In this document: positions 36,201 through 47,789 of the stretch, one piece after another
Layout: each line of letters starts with the position of its first letter
How positions within the stretch are numbered: the stretch's first letter is position 1
Assembly: GCA_012295275.1 (NCBI GenBank)
Contig: CM022678.1
Coordinates: 19,858,056-19,922,055, forward strand
DNA length: 64,000 nt
Reading direction: 5' to 3'
DNA from: Chrysomallon squamiferum
Lineage: Eukaryota > Mollusca > Gastropoda > Neomphalida > Peltospiridae
Notes under the pieces: generated by a model
Told to the model about the DNA's origin: nothing
The model's input: the letters and a program-made list of their open reading frames with translations, nothing else
Database searches by the model: none
Position numbers and translations under genes: made by a program

Positions 36201-39200
36201 AAAGCTTCATAATTTATTTATTATTTTATCTTATTATTCATGTTGAGTATCTCATTTAGTTCAGTTGGTAGGAGGTTGGATTGTGAAGCTGAGGATTGTG
36301 GTTCAAATCCTGCTGGTGCATGTTAAATAGATGGCAACAATAATTTAAAAAAAAAAAAAAAAAAATTTCAACATTTAAAAAAAAAAAAACATATATATAT
36401 ATATATATATATATATACAAATAATAGTAAAAACAACAACAACAACAACAACAACAACAAAAAAATAATAATAACCATAACAATAATAACAGTAACAACA
36501 ATAATAGTAATAATAACAACTAATAATAAATAAAAGTAATAATAATAATAACCATAATAATAATAAATAATAACAACAGCAATGATAATAATAATAATAT
36601 AGTAATAATAGCAGTAATAACAACAACAACAATATAAATAATAATAAAAATGAGGTTGTAACATCAGTCATTGTTTATTTCAGTTTCTGGATGCTCAGCG
36701 TATTCACAACTTGACAAAGTATCTCCAGGCTTTACACAAAGCTCAGATGGCAACAGAGGAACACACAACGTTGTTACTCAACTGTTACACAAAACTCAAA
36801 GATGACTCAAAACTGGACGAGTTTATCATGGTAAGTAAGATTTTTACTATGTATTCCCCTTTATTTTACAAAACTCTAAGGTAAATCAAAAGTAGATTAA
36901 CTTTTCACTTTTGTAGCTTTTGTTTATATATATATATATATATATATTTTCCTTTTTTGTTATATAAAAACTTAAAGATGGCTCGAAACTAAATGAATTT
37001 ATTGTGAATATATGTTTTCTAAATAATTAGGGAATTATATTTGTTCCACAAAACTCAACTAGAATTTAAAATATGATGAAATTATCATAACTGATATACC
37101 AGTATATGGATATAGATATAGATATAAATATACATATAAATATAGATAGAACTGAGAGTTTACTATAATTACAAAACAGCTTATAAATATTGTTAAATAA
37201 AAAAAAATATTTCCTTTCTAACACTGTTTACACTCTTTAATCACATAATTACAACATACATACAAATCATTTTAATTTTCTTCTCATTGTTTGTGAGTTT
37301 TATATTAAAACTGTTGTTTATTTTTTTTTTGTTCTCAGACAAAAAGACAGAGAGGTAGACTTTGATGTTGAAACAGCAATCAAAATTACAAAACAGATTA
37401 TAAATATGTGTTAAAACAAAAAAACATAGTGGTATCTGAAGATACAGCTGGAGGACATAAAGGACTACCAGAGGGCACTCTTTAATCACATGAAGTTACA
37501 ACGGAAATACATAGAAAACGGGAAGGTTTTTGAGCTGAAGTTTGGCAGACAACAGAGTTACTGAAACGTCTGTGTACTGATTTTAAACCCATTGTTTTTA
37601 TATTTTTTATAATCAGTAAAAAAAAACTGTATAATTATTTTTGTTTGTTTTCAAACAAATGGATAGTAAGTTTTTTTTATATATTTTTTTAATAATTTTA
37701 TAATTACTAAAAATAAATAAAATTATTGGACAGAGTTACTGAAATGACGTGTACTGTTTTAAAACATATGGATTGTAAGTTCTGTGAAGTTTTTACATAT
37801 TTTGTTTAAATTTTACAGCTAATAGAAAAGTTAAAACTTGTAGACAAAATTATTAAAATAGTAAGTTATGCTAACATTTTTATAGATGTATTAATAAATT
37901 CATAGCAAAGTTAAAACTGTTTAGAGAGCACTAGTGAAATGAGTTTTTGTTGATTTTAATATGAATTATAAGTAATACCCAAATTTTACAATTAATAGAA
38001 AATTTTATATTTTTGAACTGATTTTAAACCAATAGAGAGTATGTAATGCCCAGTATTTCCATTTTTTATTTTTTCTGAGCATTCTGCAATTAATAAATTA
38101 ATAGAAATCTTAAAATGGTTGCACGAAACTGTTAAATATCTTTGTGTACTGATTTCAAACTGATTTTAAATACTACAGAAGCTCTAAAATATATATTTTT
38201 TTTTTTTTTGAGTTAAAGTAGATCTGCAATTAATAATTAACAGAAGAGCTGAAAATCTTTGAAAAATCTTTGAAAATAAACATTAAAAACTTAGAGAGTC
38301 AAATTCAGAGATTTTCTTTTCTAACTGAATATTTTACATTTTCTTAAGAGAAGAATTTTATTTGTTTTAGATCTATGATATTATTATTGCAACTGTGTCA
38401 CATTTTCAGTGTTTTCTTTACAAATCTAATACTTTGAGTTAATATTTGATATCAAACATTTCACGTATTGTCATGTTTTTATTTAAATATAATATCTTAT
38501 TTTTCAAATAGGTCCCTTAGTTGATCAGTCATCTTTAGATGGTAAGTAAAAAAAAATTTTTTTATTTAACAAATTTTTATTTTCCTTTTAATAAGAAACA
38601 GATTTAAAAAAAAAAAAATTCCAGTGACCTATAATATCATAAACTATTACATCATTTATTCAGAAGTAAAATATTAATAATTTTGAAAAATATCAAAGAA
38701 AAGAACCCAATACAGTTTGACATTCAAAAATCCAGCCATCGAAAATCCGGTTCCTTCAGATTTCTGTCATGGATTTTCAAATTTACCGTGTTGGCACGCC
38801 TCTGTTTTCTGGAGGTGCCATTTATGTTTTGATGGCACCATAACACCAGAATCAGCTGTTGGATTTTGCTTGCACCTGCTATCAGGCATTCCTGCTCATT
38901 CCTTCTCATCTTATCATTTATTTGCTGCTGTATACAGGTAGTAATTTTCTGTTAAATATATACAGCATATATATATAACCATAAAAAATCTAGCATTTTT
39001 GAAAAATCCAGACTCTTCAGTTCCGGAGATTGCCAGATTTTTTAATGTCAACCATCTGTTTATTGTATATTGTTAAAAAAATATAAAATTCCAAAATTAG
39101 AAATTCATTATAAGTAATACACAAGTCCACATGTTATTTTAATCTTTTTAAAAATAAATAGAAATCATATTTAATTAGTGTAATTATGTTGTCTTCATTT

Positions 39201-39918
39201 GATTTTTGAGTAACAGGAAGTGTTCAGAAAATAGAGAAGGCAAACGCAGAGGAATTTATTCACATCTTTGTGAACAATTCATCAAAGTTAACTGAATTTC
39301 TTGAACATATGGTTGAGGTAGGTTTAATCTAAAAAAGAAATTATATACATTTCATAATAATATAATTTTTGGGGATACTGGATACATAGGAATGAATTTT
39401 TGTTTAAATCAGTTTGCACTTTATTAATTATTCTTTTTATTATTATGATTATTATTATTATTACCACTGCTACTACTACTATTATTATTATTATTTCTGT
39501 TGCCAATAATTCTACTACTACAACTTCTACTACTTTTATTTCTACTGCTGCTACTTCTGCTTCAACTACTGTTGCTATTATTACTGCTATTAATACCACT
39601 ATTATTATTATTATTATTGTGATGGTTATTGTTATTATTATTATTATTATTATTGTTTTTATTTTTATTATTATTCAGGTGCAGCCTAACTCATCAAATC
39701 TAGTATACAACACTTTGTTAGAACTGTATCTTCATGATCTCACACACAAAGAAGAAATCGCAGTGAGTAGATTGATTAATATTATTATTATTATTACTGT
39801 TATTGTTATTAATATTATTGTCATCACTATCGTTAAATATCATAATCATCAGCATCATTATTATCATTATTGTCATCAACATTATTATTATTATTATTGA
39901 TTATTATTATTATTATTG

Positions 39919-39959
<41 letters not shown>

Positions 39960-40234
39960 AGCACAAAGTTGAACAGGAGAGGAAGACACTGGAATTGTTG
40001 AAAAGCCCTGATGTAAGATATTTCTGATGTTATACAAATAAAATACACATGTCACTTAATAACACAAATACCGATAACGTGATATTTTTAAATCTTTAAC
40101 ATCATCACGTGCAAAAATTAAATACCTTTGATTATATCCAAAATAAGAGAAATTGTATATGTTACTTTAAAATATAATATCTGGTATTAATATCCGTTAC
40201 AGATAAAAAATTTAGTATATAATCTATTACATCA

Positions 40235-40285
<51 letters not shown>

Positions 40286-40301
40286 AAGAGGGACACACAC
40301 A

Positions 40302-40336
<35 letters not shown>

Positions 40337-42628
40337 CTTTGGCAGTCTCAGTGCACTAAGTTATAACAGAATCTCTAGTATATTTTAAGGCATTTTCATC
40401 AATCGAGTAACAGTGCCAGGTTATTAAGATTTTTCAACATTGTTAAAATTCAATACCTGAACACACTTCTATGGTGAAAAGACTAAATATAAGGATATTG
40501 CGAAATATTGAATTAACGAAAATGTAAATTAATATCTCTGTTCTGAAGACGTTGAATATGTATAAAAATAACAAAGAGATATTTGATTAATGTAAATTAT
40601 GAATGAGTATCTGTCTGTTTCAGGCGCTGTATGATATTGACCACGCCCTCATTCTGTGTCAGATGAATAACTTCAAAGCTGGGATTCTCTATCTGTATGA
40701 AAAAGCTCATTTGTAAGTTTATTTAATTTATGTATTTGTAAGTTTATTTATTTATATTTATTTATATATTTATTTATTTATTTATTTATTTATTTACTTA
40801 TTTAATTATTTACTTATTTATTTACTTATATTTATTTATTTATTTTCTTATTTATTTATTTATTTATTTATTTACTAATTTGTTTATATTCATACTTTAT
40901 TTATTAATTATAATTTTGTTGATTTTCTTCTGCCGTTTTGTTAACTTGGTATTTTTTATCTCTTTCTTTCTTTCTTTTTTCTTTTTTTTTGAATTTTTAT
41001 TACTTATTTCTTTGTTCGTTTGAATTATTTCTAATCAATATACCTCATTTTTATCTTTGATATTACTTAATCTGTCCCTGTATATCTCATCTTCTAATCA
41101 GTTATTTAATCCAGCTACTGATTAATCTGTCCATTATTCTTTTCTACTTATCCTATATTAGTCTACATATTGTCTCGCATTTAAATAAATTTCTAATTAA
41201 AAATACTTTTTATCTGCTCATTCGTGAAAGCATTTAAATATTTAATTTTTTGATTAATTTATTTATTTACTTGTATTCATTCAGTCACTCATTCATTTGT
41301 TTTTTACTTACTCATTTATTTATTTACGTTTTCTTGTCGGTAATATTCAAATATTTGTTAATATTTAAATCTTTAATGTTTAATAAACATATTACCTGCT
41401 CTGTGTAATAAAATGTTTAATTATATTTTATTACCAGGTATCAGCAGATTCTCAGGTATCACATGGAGCATGACGAATTTATTCATGTCATTGAAGCATG
41501 CAAGAAATTTGGGTAAGCATCTTCCTTAATTTTCACCTTAATAAAACACCTTGTAGGGGAGATAACCAGATCTTACAGAGAAAGAAGATGTTGATGATAT
41601 TTGCATACTAGAAGTTTTATTCCATGTCATGTATTTTTAAAAGTTTGTGAACAAGAAGATTTGAGTTTCTAAGTTCAAATCTCATCATTGTTTATCAATA
41701 AATAATACATATGTATTTTGAAGTTATATAAAGTCTTGAAACTGTTTACGTAGAAATAAACTTTTTTTGTAAATTGAAAGAGTTTGCATTTATACAGCAT
41801 TAAAAATGTTTTGTTTTTTTATTAGATAACAAATTTCAAATCACCAAGTTCAACTCTTGTCATAGTACTAAAGTTTGTACAAAATTAACAAAGTATTTTT
41901 ATTTTAATTATCTGGAAAAAAAAGATTCAAGTATCTGGGTTCAAATCTTGTTTCTGTTTTGTTTTGTGAAACATTAAAACAAAGTGTTTCTGTAGTGGTT
42001 TTAGCCTATAAAATTCAAATGAAGTTAGATTTTTTTATTTTTAATTTTGGATTTTAATAACAAAATATATTTAAAAAAACTCATTTATTGTTTTTTATAG
42101 TTGTTTAGACATCAGTATTCTATTTTCACGAGTTCCTGTCTTGTCATAGTTGGTTCTTGGTTTTATAAAACATAATGAAATGTTTTTGTAATTGTTCAGG
42201 CAGCAGGACTCGAGTCTCTGGGTTCAAGCTTTGTCATACTTCGCCAGAAAAGAAGACAACTGTAAAGCTCAGCTCATGGAAGTTTTGTCTCGTATCCTTG
42301 TCACAGCTTTTTTTATTTATTTATTTATTTATTTATTTTGTTTATTCTGTTTATTTATTTACTTATTTATTTATCTATTTATTTATTTATCTATCTATTT
42401 ATTTATATATTTTTTTTTATATTTATTTATTTAATTATTTGTTTGTTTATCTGTTTGTTTGATTGTTTGTTTCTTAATTAATATATTTCCTTTTTTATTT
42501 GTTTATTCATTTCTTTATTTTATTTGGTTGTTTTTTTTTCTTTTTTATTTCTTTCTTTCTTTCTTTCTTTAGTTATTTATTTATTGTATTAATTAATTAT
42601 TTTTTAAATATATTATTCTGTAGAACAA

Positions 42629-42715
<87 letters not shown>

Positions 42716-44150
42716 AATATATATGTTTATAATTGTTGTAATATTATTTTTTCAGATTTTACAAATATAACAAAATTTAAAAGTTTTTCCTTAATTTGTG
42801 CCAGACATTGATAAGAAGAACCTGTTACCTCCACTGTTAGTAATACAGACACTAGCCCACAATTCAACAGCTACTCTCTCTGTTGTCAAGGTAACAGTCT
42901 CGTAGATCTTTAATTATTAATTTTATATTTACTTTTGATAATTTAATTTTCAAATTATTGATAATCTAATTTTAATTTTAATGAAATAAAATAATATTCC
43001 ATCATTTTTAAATTTGGACATAATTTCTGTATGAAATTATTTATTACATACTTTTCTTAATTCATAATATAGGATTATATAATTTATAGAGTTGCAGGAT
43101 TACAGAATTTAACATATAACAGGATTTACATAACTAATAATACTGTAGGATTATACAAAACATAATATTACAGGAATACTTAAATTATAATATGGCAGGA
43201 TTACGTAATTGATTTATAATATTAAGGATTCTATAAATAACTCATAATATTGCAGGATTGCATAATTAAATTATAATACTGCAGTATATTATAACTGCAG
43301 ATAATATTACAGATATTACAGATCATATAAATAACTTTTAACATTACATTGCAAAATTAATTTGGAAAATGCCAGCAATACACAGTTTATTTATAATATT
43401 AACAATTGAAAATCTCCAGGATTACATAATTCGTCGACTGCAGTTAGAAAATGATCAGATAGCCGAAGACGAGCGACTCATCAAGCAATACAGAGAGGAC
43501 ACTGACAAGAAACGAGCTCAAATCGAAGAACTCAAAACTTCGTGAGTCATTAAACATTAATCATTTTGCAAAGTAATGAGTAAACAAGCTCAAATTGAAT
43601 GTCTCAGAACTTTATGAGTCATTAAGCATTAATTTGAAACACATCTCAGTAAATCTCTACATTATCAAACCATCACATACTGTTTACAAAGAACTAACCA
43701 CAAAATAAATATCACAAAACAGTTTTCAGTAGAACCCAGAATTTCGTGGTTGTTAATTTTATAGCTGTCACAATAAACTTTTCTCTCAAGTAGTATCACA
43801 CTAACTGAACTAATTTTGTTTAGTCTGTAATATATTTTTCTTACATTTTTTTAATTCAGAAATTTTTTAGGTTTTTTTTGTTGTTGTTTTTTTCAGTGCT
43901 AAGATATTCCAGGCATCGAAGTGCAACATCTGTAACCACACGTTGGAACTTCCATCTGTGCACTTCTTGTGTGAACCACATTCCTACCACCAGCAGTGAG
44001 TCTGTTGTTTCCTTTCTAGTTTTTATTTGTAGTGTACAGATTATCAAAGACAATCATTCTGACGATTAAAGTCAGAAAGTAACATTTACTAAAAAAATTA
44101 CATTGTGAATCTGTACTTTGATTATGTATTTTATAAATGTGTATATATTT

Positions 44151-44194
<44 letters not shown>

Positions 44195-46710
44195 ATGTAT
44201 GTGTGTATTAGTTAACATATTTTAAATAGTTTTCTAGACATCTTAATAAGGTAATCAGATGTGTAGCATAATTTGTCTCCTTTGATAATTCCATGTACCA
44301 TTCCCACCCTAGTCCCAAGTCTGCTTTATTAACATCTACCATAGGTCATTGTATATAATTTCCTGTTTGTAGGAAGGTCACATAAAAGTCACTTGTTGAG
44401 CTGTTTTTGAGGCACCATGCATTTCCAATTTCATTAGCTGTTTTGTTCATCACAAGATGAATAAGGAATTATAAAAAAAAAAAGATATATGTTAAATATT
44501 TGTTTACTAATTAATATGACTTTCTTTTATATAGATGGGTTTGTGAAATGCTGGCATTAAACCTTTCCTTTCAGTCAGTAGATTATATCCATTCAAAATA
44601 TTTTGTTATCATTAGCTTTCGGAAAGTGGAGTTATCTTCTCATTATGCTTTCAAGAAGTGGACAAACCCTCAGACTATAAAACCGCTGCCATCTGTTGGA
44701 CAGCAGTGAAACTAAGAGTCCTTCTTTATTAATTACACAGTAAAGGGTTAACATGCTTGTTTGAAGACAGGATGGTGAAAGTGTTTTATATATGTGTGTT
44801 TTGTTGTTTGAGCTGTTTTTAATTACACAGTAAAGTGTTAACACACTTGTCTGAAAACAGGATGGTGAAAGTGATTTATACGTGTGTGTTTTGTTATTCA
44901 GCTGTTTTTAATTACACAGTAAAGGGTTAACATGATGGTGAAAGTGTTTTATACATGTGTGTTTTGTTGTTTCAGCTGTTTTTAATTATACAGTATAGAG
45001 TTAACATGATGGTGAAAGTGTTTTATATGTGTGTGTTTTGTTGTTTCAGCTGTTTTGAAAGTTATGCTGAGAATGACATGGAGTGTCCAGTGTGTGCAGC
45101 AGAAAACAGGTAACTGATGTTAGTCTCACAGGTAGTGTGTTCAAACCTCACTGGGTACAGAAGCAGCAACATGCTCTCTTCATACACATTCTCTCTCTCT
45201 CTCTTTCTCACGTGTAAATATGCAAGTGAAGATACGTAATTATTATTGATGTTTTCAAAGCACACACACATACACACACATTCATATGACCAGTACATTA
45301 ATAGCTTTGATCTTTTCAGATTAACTGATTGATGTAGAAATACTTACATTTATCAGTTTTTAATGACTGATAAAATGCTAAAATGTTTAAGAATGTTCAT
45401 CCATTCATAAATATTAAAAATTTCCCTGTTTTAAGTAACAGATTTTAAGTTACTTTAACTACATCACAGTTTCAGAAATACTCCTTCATTTGTACATGTC
45501 ATAAAATATCTCCACTTATTTCTGTTCTGGAATTTTTCCAAAAACTCTCAACACACAGAATTTGCTTGTTACAGAAATTACAAAATTACAAGATTTAAAT
45601 CGAGTGTTGTTTCTAATTGTCAAAATTATTCTTAATAAATGTGATTATTCATCTGCAGTTTAACAATTTACGGATGAAGTAAAAAAAAAATTTGTATCAT
45701 ATTTAATCAGTTTTTAATGTTATTTTTAGAAAAATTATGGATATTATTCGAGCCCAGGAACAAACTAAAGATATTCATGAATATTTTCACAATCAGGTAA
45801 AGATTTATCTTTTTTTCATTGTTTTTTTAACCTACCTTTTTATTTACTTCTATTTTATAATATTTATTTTCAGTCTTTTATGATAATATATATATATATA
45901 TATATATTATATATTCTTATTTTGTATTTCATTTAACACTATTAACAGTTTCATTTTAATATTCTTTCAAGTTTAATTTAAGTAACAATATGAAATTTGT
46001 GTTTTTAAATCATATTTTATCATTCTTTTTTAATCTATTTTTTCATGTAGGGTTTATTTATGTTAAGAGTAATGTCGTACAAATATTTGTTTGCAGTTGG
46101 AGAGATCACAAGATGGATTTTCAGTTGTAGCAGACTATTTTGGTAGAGGTGTTTTCAACAAGGTAAATTTACTTACTTTTTAATTTTAACAACTGTAAAA
46201 GTCTGACAAGATACCAGTCACTATAATTTAAACAATCCTTCTTTTTTTTTCACAATTAATCCTTTTTGAGGATATTTCAGAAAGAAAAATTGATTTTGTT
46301 TTTATAGTTTTATTTATATATATATACTGTAAGAGAAAGCAGGCCCACCATCCCTTACAGCTTACAATGAGTTTGCCTGCCATTCGTCGGAAACTGCAGC
46401 AACATCTGACACCAGTTTATTTAGTGAACTTCATTTTGTATAATAAATTAATCAGAAACTTTGATTTGTTTATCTAATTGTAAATAAAATAAACTTGTTA
46501 ATAGTTAATGCATTTGATGCAGTTATTCCCGATTCCCCCCCCATCCCTTTCACAAATGCTGGGGTGACCACTGTGTGTGTGTTTATGTATGTATGTGTGT
46601 GTGTGTGTTTGTATGTATGTATGTATGTGTATGTGTGTGTATGTATAGTGTGTATATGTGTGTATGTGTATGAATGTATATATATATATATGTGTGTGTA
46701 TATATATGTA

Positions 46711-46741
<31 letters not shown>

Positions 46742-47245
46742 ATGTATGTATGTTTGTGTATGTATGTATGTATGTATGTATATGTGTGTGTGTTATGTAT
46801 TTGTGCATGCATATATGTATGTATGTATGTATGTATATATATGTATTCATGTGTGTGTGTATGTATGTATGTATGTTTATATGTGGGTGTATGTTTATGT
46901 ATGTATGTATGTATGTGTATGTATGTGTGTATGTGTGTGTGTATGTATGTTTTTATGTATGTATGTATATATCTGTATGTGTATGTGTGTGGGTGGGTGG
47001 GTGTAATTTCTTCTTTTCTTTTTTAAACTTTAAATAGTTTCTTGTAATCATTACACCTTCTTTATTATTTTTTTAGTTTTTATTTTCTTATCTTCTATAG
47101 ATACTTTATTATTTTTTAGTTTTTATTTTCTTATCTTCTATAGATACTTTATTATTGTTATTGTTTTTTACAGGTGACACTAATAACAGACTCACCCACA
47201 CATCAGAGACAGTTACCCAGTGGAGCTGGTTCTAGAATGGCATAA
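27985..47245 (+). CDS. VPS11: Vacuolar protein sorting-associated protein 11 (HOPS/CORVET core subunit)
   Basis: Exons: 27985-27999 (MAFLQ), 29358-29432, 29944-30117, 30785-30835, 31117-31182, 31762-31859, 32422-32563, 32895-32984, 33264-33400, [exon 10 unresolved], 35276-35355, 35889-36042, 36684-36830, [exon 14 broken, 37339-37593], 38512-38541, 39217-39317, 39679-39762, 39962-40012, 40624-40712, 41438-41512, 42200-42291, 42805-42890, 43420-43541, 43897-43995, 45050-45109, 45730-45796, 46097-46162, 47174-47245. All other junctions are in phase; the expected length is about 910 residues. The order is an N-terminal beta-propeller (WRRFNFFDKE to HWFRGYLVIVG), an alpha-solenoid with clathrin-type repeat (QYGDHLYSKGDHDGAIDQYI), a C-terminal RING (CNIC...CEPHSYHQHCF...CPVC) and the VPS11 C-terminal domain (VVADYFGRGVFNK). 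VPS11 scaffolds endosome and lysosome tethering with the other class C VPS proteins. Identity is certain. Confidence 0.95.
30111..30500. repeat. three diverged copies of a VPS11 donor region
   Basis: The sequence from the donor of exon 3 (GTAAGTCGGTTTGTTGAGTT to TTATGAATATTAATTTGTTG) recurs at about 30371-30440 (GTAAGTTGGTCTGTTAT, with ACAAACTTATGAATATTCAT). A shorter copy lies at 30444-30490 (AAGTCGGTTTGTTTCATTTT). The second copy keeps a consensus-like GTAAGT decoy donor. Confidence 0.7.
33391..33795. repeat. 60-base tandem repeat starting at a VPS11 donor
   Basis: About 6.5 units of TGTACGTTTCTCTAATCATC, AACGTAATTAAATAAACATC, AATGT run on from the end of exon 9 without a break. The exon's last bases and its donor (TCCT|GTACGT) form the first unit, so each later unit carries a near-identical TGTACGTTT decoy donor. 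Confidence 0.95.
34000..34700. repeat. strongly decayed duplications around the missing VPS11 exon 10
   Basis: Similar words recur at spacings of roughly 230-250 bases (for example ATATTATATTCATAATTTAT, or CACATGAATACAT and GTCATGAATACAT). The decayed exon-10 match lies inside this stretch. Copies are too eroded to fix a unit. Confidence 0.4.
34522..34583 (+). pseudogene. VPS11: decayed match to the end of VPS11 exon 10
   Basis: Exon 9 ends with two bases of a codon while the next intact exon (35276) starts in phase 0, so an exon of length 1 mod 3 must lie between. The family needs about 36 residues ending near D-V-I-D-x-L-S-E-W-G-S-L-Y-x-L-x-G-D-G. In pieces and different frames this stretch reads P-E-V-I-D-H-F, E-W-G-L-L and, after skipping one A, Y-V-L-A-G-D. 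No donor follows. The upstream half was not located. Confidence 0.4.
36246..36335 (+). mobile_element. tRNA-derived SINE head
   Basis: TAGTTCAGTTGGTAGGAG fits a tRNA A box and GGTTCAAATCC a B box, with the spacing expected of a tRNA. The copy has a poor acceptor stem and continues into an A-rich tail at about 36347-36365. It is in a VPS11 intron and unlikely to be a working tRNA gene. Confidence 0.65.
36855..37100 (+). repeat. decayed copies of the VPS11 exon 13 3' end
   Basis: The end of exon 13 (TACACAAAACTCAAAGATGA then CTCAAAACTGGACGAGTTTA) has three eroded echoes in the next intron: near 36867, at 36957-37010 (reading L-K-D-G-S-K-L-N-E-F-I-V) and near 37053. None keeps a working donor. 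Confidence 0.6.
37339..37593 (+). pseudogene. VPS11: VPS11 exon 14, conserved in pieces but frame-broken
   Basis: Three conserved blocks are present. 37340-37387 reads QKDREVDFDVETAIKI. 37430-37480 reads WYLKIQLEDIKDYQRAL. 37534-37593 reads AEVWQTTELLKRLCTDFKPI. Blocks one and two share a frame but are separated by TAA and TAG and lack about eight residues; block three is in another frame. The start is also out of phase with exon 13 (five A where seven would fit), and the 3' end does not match the two-base start of exon 15 at 38512. The order matches the family exactly, so this is the exon or its corpse. Confidence 0.6.
37600..38270 (+). repeat. decayed copies of the VPS11 exon 14 3' end
   Basis: Echoes of ACAGAGTTACTGAAACGTCT and GTGTACTGATTTTAAACC recur at about 37732, 37925, 38012 and 38135. 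The unit is irregular at 110-190 bases. No copy restores a coding exon. Confidence 0.55.
38713..39058. mobile_element. MITE with long imperfect inverted ends
   Basis: The left end CAGTTTGACATTCAAAAATC and the rc of the right end (CAGATGGTTGACATTAAAAA) match over about 30 bases, including the ATCCAGC / ATCTGGC segment. The left flank is TA. The inside is not coding; the 74-codon open frame at 38717-38941 belongs to the element. A pogo/Tigger-type origin is likely. Confidence 0.65.
43509..43636 (+). repeat. two-copy duplication of a VPS11 exon-donor junction
   Basis: The end of exon 23 with its donor (AACGAGCTCAAATCGAAGAA, CTCAAAACTTCGTGAGTCAT) recurs 71 bases downstream as AACAAGCTCAAATTGAATGT, CTCAGAACTTTATGAGTCAT. 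The copy's donor GT is mutated to AT, so only the first junction can be used. Confidence 0.85.
44225..44420 (+). mobile_element. diverged mollusc-type SINE fragment
   Basis: CCTGTTTGTAGGAAGGTCACATAAAAGTCACTTGTTG matches the conserved core of the SINE at 6115-6380 with clear decay (shown here as CCTGTTTGTAGGAAGG then ACATAAAAGTCACTTGTTG). It lies in a VPS11 intron. Confidence 0.45.
44690..45049 (+). repeat. tandem repeat carrying decoy acceptors before VPS11 exon 25
   Basis: Units of about 74-89 bases (CTGTTTTTAATTACACAGTA, AAGGGTTAACATGATGGTGA, AAGTGTTTTATA, then TGTGTGTTTTGTTGTTTCAG) lead straight into the true acceptor at 45047-45049. Decoy acceptors with the same context end at 44812 (GAG), 44901 (CAG) and 44975 (CAG). 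Each is followed by CTGTTTTTAA, a mutated copy of the exon start CTGTTTTGAA. Confidence 0.9.
46560..47005. repeat. (TATG)n/(TG)n microsatellite
   Basis: Mixed TATG, TG and TA repeats fill most of the last VPS11 intron. Long open frames on both strands (up to 180 codons) are repeat artefacts. Confidence 0.95.
47050..47165 (+). repeat. 51-base duplication before the last VPS11 exon
   Basis: TTATTATTTTTTTAGTTTTT followed by ATTTTCTTATCTTCTATAGA occurs twice in a row. Both copies contain TCTATAG and TTTTTAG, AG sites just upstream of the real acceptor (TTTTTACAG, 47173). Confidence 0.8.
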
Positions 47246-47661
47246 ACGAAAACTTCAAAACTAGTCAGAGTTCTTGCTAAATCTCATGTGACTTCTAGTG
47301 ATTTTTTAAGAACATGAATCAAGTTTTACAAAATCATTCCATACCCAACAGTGTGTTCTGTGAGTTCAGAATCCTGGGACAGTGCAAGTTGAGAAGTTAT
47401 CTCATGTTCCTCAGGATAAGATGAGTTGGTCCATGATGAATCTTGTATCCATGGAAACCATTGTAACTAACTGGTGACATTTTGTGTAACCACTACTGGT
47501 TGTTTGAGAAACTGCATCAGTTAAAACTGAATTATAAACATCAAATATATGACATAAAAAATTCATTAAAAACTTTATATTAGTAAGAATAATCGGAAAC
47601 CATTATTGTTTTCAGTATATCACTCAGTTTTCAGTAATGTCCAAGTTGCATGTAAAAATAT

Positions 47662-47667
47662 AATAAA
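47662..47667 (+). terminator. candidate VPS11 polyadenylation signal
   Basis: AATAAA about 420 bases after the stop codon. The cleavage region is not obvious, so this is one of several possible signals. Confidence 0.35.
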
Positions 47668-47789
47668 CAAAAACCACTGAACAATAAAAATCTAGATCAC
47701 ATATAAAATATATGTGTGAAAAAACCACTGAACATTTTTATACAAGTTGAATATATAACAATTTAAGAAAAAAAAAAAATGATTTCATT

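Noticed and set aside
36246-36335. Functional tRNA gene
   Set aside because: A and B boxes are present but there is no acceptable acceptor stem, and an A-rich tail follows, so a SINE is more likely.
46495-47037. 180-codon Cys/Val/Tyr-rich open frame
   Set aside because: It is translation of a (TATG)n/(TG)n microsatellite in a VPS11 intron.
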